Origin: Phycisphaerae bacterium
Lineage (GTDB): Bacteria > Planctomycetota > Phycisphaerae > Sedimentisphaerales > Anaerobacaceae
DNA length: 64,000 bases
NCBI GenBank assembly: GCA_028714255.1
Contig: JAQTMR010000002.1
Span: forward strand, 144,544 to 208,543
Direction: 5' to 3'
Shown here one piece after another: positions 36,045-45,893 of the stretch (position 1 is the first letter of the stretch; each line of letters starts with the position of its first letter). Made by a program: the position numbers and the translations under genes. The notes under the pieces were generated by a model. The model made no database searches. It saw only the letters and a list, made by a program, of their open reading frames with translations, and had not been told where the DNA came from.

Positions 36045-36233
36045 GCGTACCCCCTTTCCTGTGGAAGCCAATTTCAAACAGCAGCGGCTGGGTAAGCGTG
36101 GGATGAAAATAATTTCCAATTCCAGTGATATTTTTTGTTGACACAAAGAATCTCCAGGTTTATTTTTATCGGTGACAGTCTTCACAAAAGTGGGGAAAAT
36201 AATGGGGCAAATGAGTTTTAAGGGGGTAATATT

Positions 36234-39200
36234 ATGCCTGCGGGGAAAGATTGGGTTCTGATTGTTGGTGTCCTGTCAATATTTACTACATCCGTTTTTG
36301 CGGGGTCGAGTTGGCAGCCTGATTTGAATGGGGACGAATTCGTGGATTTCGATGATTTTGCGATGCTGTCGGCGAACTGGCAGAAGTCGGGGGCCGGCCT
36401 TGACGGGGACCTCGATAACAATGGGATTGTCAATACAGAAGACCTGATGCGATTTGTTCACTATTGGCTAACGGAAATTGATTGTGAAAGGGCGGATTTA
36501 AATTACGATGGAATAGCGGATTTTTATGATTTTGCGATATTCGCTGACGCGTGGCTGAGCGGCATCGGCGATGAAAACTGGAGGCTGGACTGTGATTTTA
36601 ATTATGATGACTGGATATATGTTGGCGACTTAGAAAGTTTTACAAGGCACTGGCTGCAAGAGTATCCGGTGGATGTTATTTATGTAGATGCCGATGCTTC
36701 GCCGGGCGGGGACGGCAGTTCGTGGGAAAACGCATTTATCTATCTTCAGGATGCTCTGGACGCGGCAGATGAAGGTTTTCAGATTTGGGTCGCAGAAGGC
36801 GTTTATAAGCCTGACGCAAACAGCAGTGTTCCGAGTGGTACGCATCTTCGAACATCAACATTTCAACTTCCCGAAGGGGTGGCTGTTTATGGCGGATTCC
36901 CGGCGGGCGGATGCTGGGAGTATCGTCAGCCGGGGATTTATGAAACAATTCTCAGCGGAGATATTGGCGTTGCTGGCGCAGTAAGCGATAATTGCTATAA
37001 CGTCGTTGTCGGAGCCAATGATGTGACAATCGATGGTTTTGTAATCTCCGATGGTTATGCGGATGGCACTGGTGACGGGGCGAGGGGCGGGGGAATTCAC
37101 AATGAAGGCGCTAATAATATAAAAATCGTCAATTGTACATTCAGGGACAATTACGCTCGATATGACGGCGGAGGACTATATAATTATGAAAGTCTGGTTT
37201 TTGTGACCAAGTGTGTTTTCAGGAATAACACGGCTGACGATGACGGAGGCGGATTCTACAATAGTAATACGGACGGGAATTTAACAGGTTGTGTGTTCTC
37301 CGACAATCAGGCGGCTAATCGAGGCGGCGGGATGTATAATTATCGAAGTGGATTCGAGGTAATCAATAGTCTATTCAGCGGCAATCACGCGGATGTCAAT
37401 GGCGGAGCTGTTTATAACAGCTACAAGGCGGTGAAGCTTGTTAACTGCACAATCGCGGGTAACTCGGCGGCGATTTTTGCCGGCGGCGTATATAATACCT
37501 ATTCATCGTCCACATTGAGCAACTGTATCGTGTGGGACAATGGAGAAGCGATTTATAACCACAGTTGCAATCCGCATATTTACTATTGCGACGTCGAGGG
37601 CAGCGGCGGCAGCGGCGCGGGCTGGAATGTTAACTTCGGCGCCGACGAAGGCGGCAATATCGATGTCGTACCAGATTTAGATGGCATCCTCGCTTTGCAA
37701 ACGGGTAGTCCCTGTATCGATATGGGAAATAATTTTGCTGTTCCGCGGAATATTACAATGGATATCAAAGGCAACGCGAGATTCAACGGCCCGGTCGATA
37801 TTGGCGCTTATGAATTCGGGCAGCTTGATATGTGGCAAGACTTAGACAGCGATGGTATGCCAGACTGGTTCGAGTATAGATACGAACTTGACCCGAATGA
37901 TACTAACGACGCCCAGGGGGACATCGACAATGATGGATTGAGCAACCTCGGCGAATATGAAAATAACTGCGACGCGATTTACTTCGATACGGACGGGGAT
38001 TTATTAGCTGATGGGTGGGAGGTGCTGTACGGCCTTAATCCGTTAAATTCTGATGTGGTTGAAGTTGTTGACGGCAATAATGTTTACGCGGATGCGGACA
38101 TGGACGGCTTAGATACGTTAAAAGAAGTAATATATGGAGCAAACCCAACCAAGTCGGATACCGACGGCGACGGCACAAACGATGGGGCCGAGGTTGCACA
38201 GGGTAGTTTTCCGGCAAACGCATCCGATGGCGGTGCGGCTCCATCGGCGGATGAGGTTTGTGAGTTGCGATTGACCGTCGGCGACTGGAGCGACAGCAGG
38301 TCTGAACGATACGACCTTGTGGTCGGACCGATTACTCATCAGGCTCCGCAGTTCGGCGTGGTGACATCGGACAATTACAATCAGTTTCGGCCTGGGGAGC
38401 GTTATGAGGTTCGGATTATTCATCGCGGGACGAGTCCGGACAGGTCGTGGTATCCGAACGCCGATTACGATTATGTAGCGGAAATTGAGCAGGTTAGTTT
38501 GCCTGCGGGTGTTGTTATGCAGATAGACGACCCGGACGGGATTTTAGGCACGCATGGCGAGCCGAACACGCCTACGGAATTCTTCGACGCAGCAGGCAAA
38601 ACCGCGTATGTGAATTTGATTAAAGTTGAGATTGTTTCTGTTGATGCGAGTGACCCATTTAATACTAAGGTTAATTATCGCGTGCTTCCTCAAGGTACAG
38701 TTATCTCATCCGCAACCTTCATCGCACCAGGTAAAACTGAAACAAAATATAACCTTTCAGGCGAATTTTACTTTACATATAATCAAAACGACGCAGGATG
38801 GGGCTTGAACACAATTCGTCTGGAGTATGGTGATTCCGGGATTGTAGATTGCGATGTAACCAAAACTTCGAGGATGCCGTCCGATGCGATGGAAGTACTC
38901 GGGGCATACTTTATGGTGGAAGGTGTAGGGCAACGGGTTTATAATCACTCGTTACGCGAGACATACAACTCGTATACTTATTCCACTACTTACTCCGGGA
39001 AAACAATAAATACAGAACACTCAACGGCATTGATAGATTTCGGACAGGACTATGATTCGATTACGGAGTGGACGGAGAGGCATAAATACTCGTGGAGTGG
39101 CGGTGAGAGCGACTGGGTTGAAATGACCGTAGCGGAAGGTTTATTCCCTCCTAATACTGCCGGAAGGGAGTGTTCTACTGCTATGTGGTGTATTCCGGTT

Positions 39201-39308
39201 GATTTGGGTGGAATCGCAGAATGTATCGGGTTGTTGTTGGATTATGGAGGCGGTACAACTCCTGGTATTATAACTAACGCTGAAGTTGATCGGAGTATGC
39301 CCGAATAA
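36234..39308 (+). CDS. Secreted protein: dockerin-like motifs, parallel beta-helix, Ca-binding TSP3-like repeats, unknown C-terminus
   Basis: PDLNGDEFVDFDDFAMLSANW; VNCTFRDNYARYDGGGLYN; SPCIDMGN...DIGAYEFG; DLDSDGMPDWFEY, DTDGDGTNDGAE. Confidence 0.85.
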   Translation: MPAGKDWVLIVGVLSIFTTSVFAGSSWQPDLNGDEFVDFDDFAMLSANWQKSGAGLDGDLDNNGIVNTEDLMRFVHYWLTEIDCERADLNYDGIADFYDFAIFADAWLSGIGDENWRLDCDFNYDDWIYVGDLESFTRHWLQEYPVDVIYVDADASPGGDGSSWENAFIYLQDALDAADEGFQIWVAEGVYKPDANSSVPSGTHLRTSTFQLPEGVAVYGGFPAGGCWEYRQPGIYETILSGDIGVAGAVSDNCYNVVVGANDVTIDGFVISDGYADGTGDGARGGGIHNEGANNIKIVNCTFRDNYARYDGGGLYNYESLVFVTKCVFRNNTADDDGGGFYNSNTDGNLTGCVFSDNQAANRGGGMYNYRSGFEVINSLFSGNHADVNGGAVYNSYKAVKLVNCTIAGNSAAIFAGGVYNTYSSSTLSNCIVWDNGEAIYNHSCNPHIYYCDVEGSGGSGAGWNVNFGADEGGNIDVVPDLDGILALQTGSPCIDMGNNFAVPRNITMDIKGNARFNGPVDIGAYEFGQLDMWQDLDSDGMPDWFEYRYELDPNDTNDAQGDIDNDGLSNLGEYENNCDAIYFDTDGDLLADGWEVLYGLNPLNSDVVEVVDGNNVYADADMDGLDTLKEVIYGANPTKSDTDGDGTNDGAEVAQGSFPANASDGGAAPSADEVCELRLTVGDWSDSRSERYDLVVGPITHQAPQFGVVTSDNYNQFRPGERYEVRIIHRGTSPDRSWYPNADYDYVAEIEQVSLPAGVVMQIDDPDGILGTHGEPNTPTEFFDAAGKTAYVNLIKVEIVSVDASDPFNTKVNYRVLPQGTVISSATFIAPGKTETKYNLSGEFYFTYNQNDAGWGLNTIRLEYGDSGIVDCDVTKTSRMPSDAMEVLGAYFMVEGVGQRVYNHSLRETYNSYTYSTTYSGKTINTEHSTALIDFGQDYDSITEWTERHKYSWSGGESDWVEMTVAEGLFPPNTAGRECSTAMWCIPVDLGGIAECIGLLLDYGGGTTPGIITNAEVDRSMPE

Positions 39309-39367
39309 AGATGACATTAACACACTTTTATGAATATCTTAACCATCTTATGGGAAGGAGTATAAAT

Positions 39368-40219
39368 ATGTTTTTACGCGACGAAAATTTAACATACCTA
39401 TTACTTGTTTTACTATATGTAGTCGGGACACCATCATTACACGCAGAAATAGAGGATTCTAATAGTGTTGTGGTTTCCGTAAATGATGTAAACATACTCT
39501 ATAAGGATATAAAGGTAGATCTGAAAGAGGTGCAAATGTTGCATCCCGAATATAGCAAGTTGCAAATAGAGAATGAGGTGCAGAAGCAAGAAACGAGAAG
39601 GCTCATCGGGAAAATCCGTGAGGTGATTTTTAAGCAGAAAATAACCGAGTTTGGACTTACTGTAAGTGAACAGGAAGTGGATGCTCGGGTGGAGGAAATC
39701 TTTAAAAAAACAGGAATGACTAGTGAGAAAGCAAAAGCAATTTGTGAAAGCGGCAAAGCTGTTTATGAAGCATTAGTGGCATGGCAAATGAACCCGTCTG
39801 ATGGAAATGCTATCTATGACGAGAAGTTATCTGATACTCTTATAAGCAAAGAACAGTGGAAGCTATGGCAGAGATGTTGTGACACACCAGAAAAGTTAAA
39901 GGATTTGGTTGTGCCGAAAAATATAGAAGATATGAAAAAAAACAGCCGTGAATCAAGCAGAAGGGATGTATTGTACCAAAAACTGGAGGAGGTTATCACT
40001 AAAGATATTTCTGTAAGCAAGAAAGAGATAGAAGAAGAATATAGAAAGAAACATGGTGCCGAAGAAATAGAACAAATGGGGTTGATAGAAAAAGAGTTAC
40101 TAACTCGTAAAAAGGATATGGCTATAAGAACTTGGTGGCAAGAACAATACAATAAAAGCAATATCGTGATATTAGATAAACGTTTTGATGAAGCATTAGA
40201 ACTTTTGAATAATAGATAA
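39368..40219 (+). CDS. Secreted SurA N-terminal/peptidyl-prolyl isomerase-like protein
   Basis: VVVSVNDVNILYKDIKVDL...LTVSEQEVDARVEEI; strong GGAAGGAG SD favours start at 39368 over 39311. Confidence 0.6.
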   Translation: MFLRDENLTYLLLVLLYVVGTPSLHAEIEDSNSVVVSVNDVNILYKDIKVDLKEVQMLHPEYSKLQIENEVQKQETRRLIGKIREVIFKQKITEFGLTVSEQEVDARVEEIFKKTGMTSEKAKAICESGKAVYEALVAWQMNPSDGNAIYDEKLSDTLISKEQWKLWQRCCDTPEKLKDLVVPKNIEDMKKNSRESSRRDVLYQKLEEVITKDISVSKKEIEEEYRKKHGAEEIEQMGLIEKELLTRKKDMAIRTWWQEQYNKSNIVILDKRFDEALELLNNR

Positions 40220-40501
40220 GAAAATAAATTATAAAGCAACGCAGCAAGATATAATTGATGCTGTTTGCCGAGATTTGCTGTTGCCCGCAGGGTAAACTTC
40301 CGTAAGTCGACCGCCAAAGGCGGCGAAAATAGAAAATCGAGAATCGAAAGTAGAAAAAACCTTTGCTGTTGTTTCCGGAAACCGGAATGAGGATCCTGTG
40401 TATTACGCAGCCCTGTACCACGTAGGGTGCAGGGCGAAGTAATATAGGAACAACGGCCGAACTGGAGGACACAACAGCAAATCGGTACCGACAAAGCCAG
40501 A

Positions 40502-40539
40502 GGCGTGGTGACATCGGACAATTACAATCAATTTCGGCC
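40502..40539. repeat. 38-bp duplicate of an internal piece of the 36234-39308 CDS
   Basis: GGCGTGGTGACATCGGACAATTACAATCAATTTCGGCC versus 38355-38392, one mismatch. Confidence 0.9.
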
Positions 40540-40557
40540 GGTCAGGCAGGTCAAAGA

Positions 40558-41160
40558 TTACTGAAAGTCAAACAGAGACTGCGTCTTAATCATCGTTACC
40601 TGGTCGGGATAAGCCGCGAAAGTATGTATGTGCAGTTCGGTCTGTCTGGCCTCGAAGTCAATATAGCAGAACGGCTGAAGGCCTCCGATTTCCAGTTCCG
40701 GGAATTTAACAAACACGCCGCGGTTACGAGCAAACTTTTCGAGGTCGGTGTGACTCTGCCGATACAAATTGGGGCTCATCTTTTCGACCTGAAAATCGGT
40801 CATATAGCTGACGCCTCGGCTCAAGGTGCATTTGTGAGAGCGCGGGCCGTGGAATTGAAAACGTTCAATCAAGCCTCGACGGGGAAGCATCTGTCCCGGT
40901 GCGCTTATAACTTCGCTCAGGCAGACATCGCCTGCAAATACGCTGACAACATGCGTGCAGCCTGTTACCCAGATATCGGCTTCGTACTTGCCGGTTCTAA
41001 GCTGTCGTTTGGCGTAAATCTGAAAAAGCTCCGGGTGCAGCGGGCGCTGAAAAAGATTAAACGTCAGTTCTTCGATTGTAATATTGGTCTGCGGCAATTC
41101 CATAGTGTAAAGGTTCCCATCACTTAAATGCACTCTGCTAACTTCAGTGTTATTATACAA
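40558..41160 (-). CDS. Conserved hypothetical protein (DUF2617-like)
   Basis: 200 aa; DIWVTGCTHVVSVFAGDVCLSEV. Confidence 0.55.
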   Translation of the reverse strand: MYNNTEVSRVHLSDGNLYTMELPQTNITIEELTFNLFQRPLHPELFQIYAKRQLRTGKYEADIWVTGCTHVVSVFAGDVCLSEVISAPGQMLPRRGLIERFQFHGPRSHKCTLSRGVSYMTDFQVEKMSPNLYRQSHTDLEKFARNRGVFVKFPELEIGGLQPFCYIDFEARQTELHIHTFAAYPDQVTMIKTQSLFDFQ

Positions 41161-41315
41161 AAAACGCCCCCCTTATTCAAGCTTAATATCAGTATTGATA
41201 AGGCCTGTTTAGCCGTTTATAGGACGATGATTTTGCAAGTTCAGCAATCTACTGGAGTAACGGCAGCGGGTTTTTCGAAAAAAATTAAGCAGCAGTAAAC
41301 AAGGCGTTGTTTTTT

Positions 41316-42095
41316 TTAGGGCTGGGGGAAAAAGGCGTTCATAAAGATTGCAATAATATCGTAATATGCGTGAGCGCCGGCGGTGATTCCGAAGCCTCGA
41401 ATTGCGAAAAGAATAGCGAAGTAAATACCTGCAATTGTCCTGAAACTGAACTCAGGCCAGTTAAACGGACTGCTTTGTACGAATCGGCCTCCCATATATA
41501 TTATATGATGATATGCGCCGAATAGCGCCGACGAGATGCAAACCGCAAGTATAATTGAGATGCCGTGGCCCAGCCGAAAGACGTGCTGAAACACCGTCAT
41601 TAAGACAATAATCAGAATCAGCCGAAAGACGAGTTCTTCATAAATTCCCGCCCCTATGCCGGTAACGACATTAGCTAAAAGCTCCTGCCACCTGCCGTCT
41701 TCTTCTACAATCTCAGGCGAATCTTCGCTATTGTCTTCGACGGAGTAGGCGGGGACAACTGAAGAACATTCCAAAACCGCACCGGTTTGTATAGATGTTG
41801 AGTTGTCAGCGTATCGGTCGCTGTCTTCATGTTGAGGCGGTGCGGAACTGCTCAAAAGCATACTCAAAACAATCAGCGGCATGGCGAGCAGGATGCACTC
41901 GATTGTCATTGGGATTATGTCCCCGAGCCAGAATCGCCAGCTCTTGCGGGATGTTATCTGCAGGGCGAGCAGAATTATCACTACCGTCAAAGGCGTTGCT
42001 ACCCAGCCGAACTTGCTGCCGAAACCCATATACATAAGGCAGTTTTGCAGCCACGAAAACGCTACGACCCTGCCCTGCCAGTAGCGTCCGAGCAA
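41316..42095 (-). CDS. CPBP family intramembrane metalloprotease
   Basis: EELVFRLILI, SSALFGAYHHIIY; multi-TM. Confidence 0.8.
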   Translation of the reverse strand: MLGRYWQGRVVAFSWLQNCLMYMGFGSKFGWVATPLTVVIILLALQITSRKSWRFWLGDIIPMTIECILLAMPLIVLSMLLSSSAPPQHEDSDRYADNSTSIQTGAVLECSSVVPAYSVEDNSEDSPEIVEEDGRWQELLANVVTGIGAGIYEELVFRLILIIVLMTVFQHVFRLGHGISIILAVCISSALFGAYHHIIYMGGRFVQSSPFNWPEFSFRTIAGIYFAILFAIRGFGITAGAHAYYDIIAIFMNAFFPQP

Positions 42096-42399
42096 CTCGG
42101 TACTGATGAAGACTGTGCCAACCTCATAAAAAATGATAAACGGCAGCAGGAAAAGGATGGCGTAAATCGGCCTGCTTGTCCGCTCGAAATAGGAGTCCTG
42201 CGTGAAGTTGAGCAGTTGGCTTGCGCTGCTTTTGTATTTACCTTCCGTTCTGTTGGCCGCAATTGTATTTCGTAGTCTGGTTATTTTTCACCGCCTGATA
42301 TCAAAAAATAGTTGACCGCAGGGCTTAAATTTCGCAGAGTTTAATTTAAATAAAAGGAAATTACAATAGCCGATACTTTTATTCGGGAAAACCGTTACG

Positions 42400-43062
42400 A
42401 TGCTAAGCGAACAGCTTACTGAAATTTATCAACTGTTATTCGACCGCTTCGGCCCCCAGGACTGGTGGCCGGGCGAGACCCAATTCGAGATAATCACAGG
42501 GGCCATACTGACGCAGAACACAAATTGGGGCAATGTCGAAAAAGCGATAGCGAACCTCAAAAATGCAGACCTGTTAACGCCCGAAAAGCTCTATCATCTC
42601 GACGCCCCGAAACTCGCCGAGCTTATCCGCCCGGCGGGCTATTACAATATAAAAACCAAAAGGCTCAAGAGCTTCCTCGATTGGCTCTTTAACAATTACG
42701 AGGGGCAACTGGAAAATCTCGAAGCCCTTGACACCGGCCGTTTAAGAGAAGAGCTTTTAGCGGTAAAAGGCATCGGCCCGGAAACCGCCGATTCAATTTT
42801 GCTTTACGCCTTCGACAGGCCCATCTTCGTTGTTGATGCCTACACCGCGAGGGTAGCTGTCCGCCACGGATTAATCGAGCCTGACTTTGGCTATGAACAA
42901 TTACGGGACTTGTTTCAGTCGAACCTTGCAGAAGACGTTCAGCTTTTCAATGAGTATCACGCCCTGCTTGTTCGGCTGGGCAAAGAATTTTGCAGACCCA
43001 ACGCCAAATGCCCCAACTGCCCGCTCGAAAAACTCCCGCACAATCTTGTTTTCAAACAGTAA
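42400..43062 (+). CDS. Endonuclease III-like HhH-GPD DNA glycosylase
   Basis: GAILTQNTNWGNVEKAI, LLAVKGIGPETADSILLYAF...FVVDAYTARV. Confidence 0.88.
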   Translation: MLSEQLTEIYQLLFDRFGPQDWWPGETQFEIITGAILTQNTNWGNVEKAIANLKNADLLTPEKLYHLDAPKLAELIRPAGYYNIKTKRLKSFLDWLFNNYEGQLENLEALDTGRLREELLAVKGIGPETADSILLYAFDRPIFVVDAYTARVAVRHGLIEPDFGYEQLRDLFQSNLAEDVQLFNEYHALLVRLGKEFCRPNAKCPNCPLEKLPHNLVFKQ

Positions 43063-43093
43063 ATCAAGGCCAATATGCTATTAGAGGAGAAAT

Positions 43094-43516
43094 ATGGAAA
43101 AGCCGTGTTTGAATGACAAAAACGAATTCCCGGATGATGAAGTTTTAAGTCGCTATCTTGGAAAAGCGAAAAAGGCGTGGGATTCATTTATCGCTTTCTT
43201 AAATGAGAACCATCCTTCGTTTTCCGGAGAGTGGCGATATTACAATGACGGAAAGAGTTGGCTTTACAAAATAACTAAAAAGAAGAAAACTATATGCTGG
43301 GTCTCAGTTTATCTCAATATGTTCAAAACCAGCTTTTATTTTTCTGATAAGGCAGAAGATTTAATAAAGGCAAGTAAGCTAAAAAAAGAATATATTGATA
43401 AGTTCATTCACGGGAAAAGATACGGAAAAATAAGAGGAATAACTGTAGAAGTTAAAAAGTTGGCAGATTTGAATGCAGCGAAAATACTGATAGAAATTAA
43501 AGAACAGCTAAAATAG
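43094..43516 (+). CDS. DUF3788-like protein
   Basis: 140 aa; WRYYNDGKSWLYKITKKKKTICWVSVY. Confidence 0.7.
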   Translation: MEKPCLNDKNEFPDDEVLSRYLGKAKKAWDSFIAFLNENHPSFSGEWRYYNDGKSWLYKITKKKKTICWVSVYLNMFKTSFYFSDKAEDLIKASKLKKEYIDKFIHGKRYGKIRGITVEVKKLADLNAAKILIEIKEQLK

Positions 43517-43607
43517 TTATGTTTTGACGAAGGGACTCTTGCTATACTGCACAGTTAGAGTTTAGAATGACGTTTAATAAACGATATTTTGATTGAAAGG
43601 AGGAAAT

Positions 43608-43889
43608 ATGCTTTCTTGTGTTGGGGCTCAATCTGGTTCGGATATAGCGCCGGTGGTTGCAATCTTTTTTGTCTTTCTTGCGGCACTTTTCATTCTGGTC
43701 ATTATTGCGATAAAACTGATGATTTTCTGCAAGATTTTTTCCAAGGCCGGTTATAGTTGGGCGCTTGGTTTGTTAATGCTTGTGCCGATAGCGAATATAA
43801 TTATGGCCTTTTACCTCGCTTTTGCCGATTGGCCTGTTAACAAAGAACTGCGAGAGTTGAAACAAAAGCAGGATAATACCGCCGGCTGA
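43608..43889 (+). CDS. Small membrane protein
   Basis: TM segments; GGAGG SD upstream of ATG at 43608. Confidence 0.6.
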   Translation: MLSCVGAQSGSDIAPVVAIFFVFLAALFILVIIAIKLMIFCKIFSKAGYSWALGLLMLVPIANIIMAFYLAFADWPVNKELRELKQKQDNTAG

Positions 43890-43924
43890 AAAAACCATCG
43901 GCCTGTTTATTTTGGAGGTAAGAT

Positions 43925-44863
43925 ATGTCGCCGGAACCGCCAAACAGTATAAGCGTAATTGACCCCATTGGCCCTGCCATCGAGAGAGCAAAGGTGATGC
44001 TCTTTAGGCCTTTCGATTTAGGGAAATGGTTCACAATCGGTTTCTGCGCATGGCTGGCGTATCTGACCGGCGGCGGCGGCGGCGGTGGTTTCCAATGGCA
44101 CGAACCCTACAAATCATCCGGGCGGGACGCAAAAGTAACAGAGGCGATTGGCTCGGCGAAAGCATATCTGTTGGGCAATCTTGGCTGGATTATACCCGTA
44201 GCGGCGGTCATAATATTACTGCTAATAGCAATTGGCCTGGTTATACTCTGGCTGAACAGCAGGGGCAAATTTATGTTTCTGCACTGTGTCGCGGGGAATA
44301 AATCGGAAGTTAGTGTCCCCTGGCATAAATTCAGAAAGCACGGCAACAGTCTGTTTCTGTTTCGAATCGTACTAAGCATAATCGGTCTTGCCGTGACGGC
44401 TGTTCCCATCGTTGGCATTGTCTTTTTTGCTATTATGATGGCAAGCAAAGCTGTTACGTATATAGCGGCCATTCCGGGGATTATACTCTGCGGGCTGATT
44501 GTGTTTGTCATTGCGGTAGCGTTAGCTCTGGTGAGGAAATTTACATTCGATTTTGTCGTGCCGATTATGTTCCTGCGGACGGAAAGCTGTATGGCAGGCT
44601 GGCGGGAATTTAGGACGATTCTTTCGGCTAACAAGGCCAGGCTGGCATTGTATATTCTATTTCAAATCGTCATAGCGATGGCGATAGGGACGATAGTTTT
44701 CCTCGGCATTTGCATAGGATGCTGCTTCTGCTGTGTGAGCGCATTGCTTTTCGTACCATACGTTGGCACCGTCATATTGCTGCCGATATTTGTCTTTAGA
44801 CAATCTTATACTATTTATTACCTGCGGCAATTCGGCCCCCGATTCGATGTGTTCGGCTCATAA
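43925..44863 (+). CDS. Hypothetical multi-pass membrane protein
   Basis: 312 aa, about six TM segments; GGAGG SD. Confidence 0.7.
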   Translation: MSPEPPNSISVIDPIGPAIERAKVMLFRPFDLGKWFTIGFCAWLAYLTGGGGGGGFQWHEPYKSSGRDAKVTEAIGSAKAYLLGNLGWIIPVAAVIILLLIAIGLVILWLNSRGKFMFLHCVAGNKSEVSVPWHKFRKHGNSLFLFRIVLSIIGLAVTAVPIVGIVFFAIMMASKAVTYIAAIPGIILCGLIVFVIAVALALVRKFTFDFVVPIMFLRTESCMAGWREFRTILSANKARLALYILFQIVIAMAIGTIVFLGICIGCCFCCVSALLFVPYVGTVILLPIFVFRQSYTIYYLRQFGPRFDVFGS

Positions 44864-45003
44864 AACAACGGCTTTGGTATGGCCGTATAGTGTTTAGTTC
44901 GCGGCACATCAAAGCTTTCTTGACAAAGAGCTTTTTTTGTACACAATTAGGTTTCTTTGTTTTTTGACTCGTCACAAGCGGGTAAAGTTGAGAGAGCCTA
45001 AAA

Positions 45004-45891
45004 GTGCCGCATAAAATAGTTTCAAAAACCCGGATTAGCGAAGATGTCTTTACGGCTGACGTCGAAACGCCTCTTATTGCCCGCGCTGCCAGGCCGGGCC
45101 AGTTCGTCATTATCGCTATAAACACCGAATACAGCGAACGCATCCCGCTGACAATCGCCGGTGCTGATGCTGAAAAAGGTACTATCCGTTTGATTTGGCA
45201 GCGCGTCGGCAAAACCACTTCTGAATTATCGGATATGAAAACAGGCGACTGTATATCCAACATCGCCGGCCCGCTTGGCAAGCCTACGCATATTCAAAAC
45301 TTCGGTACGGTTGTCTGCGTCGGCGGCGGAATCGGCAACGCGCCGCTGCTGCCAATCGCAAAGGCATTGAAAGAAGCAGGCAGTAAAATCATCAGCATTC
45401 TCGGCGCAAGAACAAAGCCGCTGCTGATTCTCGAAAATGAGTTTGCTGAAATAAGCGACGAGCTGATAATCACGACCGACGACGGCTCATACGGCCGAAA
45501 GGCTTTGGTGACCGAACCATTGAAAGAGATTTGCCGGCGTCAGCCTAAGCCGAACCAGGTCTTTGTCATCGGCCCGGCGATTATGATGAAGTTCTGCTGC
45601 GACGTTACTAAACAATTCGACGTCCCCACGCAGGTTTCGCTCAATACCATTATGGTTGACGGAACGGGTATGTGCGGCGGGTGCAGAATCGAATTCGACG
45701 GCAAACCCAAATTCGTATGCGTTGACGGCCCGGAGTTCGACGGCCATAAGGTCAATTTCGACCTGATGATGAAAAGACTGGGAGCCTATAAAGAAGCTGA
45801 GCAAAAAGCCCACGAGATGTACAAAGAACATCAATGCAAAATTGGCCTCGACAAAACGATGGATGATGGACGAGGGACGAAAGACGAATAA
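45004..45891 (+). CDS. Sulfide/dihydroorotate dehydrogenase-like FAD/NAD-binding subunit (NfnA/SudB-like)
   Basis: 295 aa; RPGQFVII, RIPLTIA, VGGGIGNAPLLPI, DGTGMCGGCRI. Confidence 0.88.
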   Translation: MPHKIVSKTRISEDVFTADVETPLIARAARPGQFVIIAINTEYSERIPLTIAGADAEKGTIRLIWQRVGKTTSELSDMKTGDCISNIAGPLGKPTHIQNFGTVVCVGGGIGNAPLLPIAKALKEAGSKIISILGARTKPLLILENEFAEISDELIITTDDGSYGRKALVTEPLKEICRRQPKPNQVFVIGPAIMMKFCCDVTKQFDVPTQVSLNTIMVDGTGMCGGCRIEFDGKPKFVCVDGPEFDGHKVNFDLMMKRLGAYKEAEQKAHEMYKEHQCKIGLDKTMDDGRGTKDE

Positions 45892-45893
45892 AG

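Noticed and set aside
41829-42275. 148-aa plus-strand ORF opposite the CPBP protease
   Set aside because: Antisense shadow with no recognisable family features.
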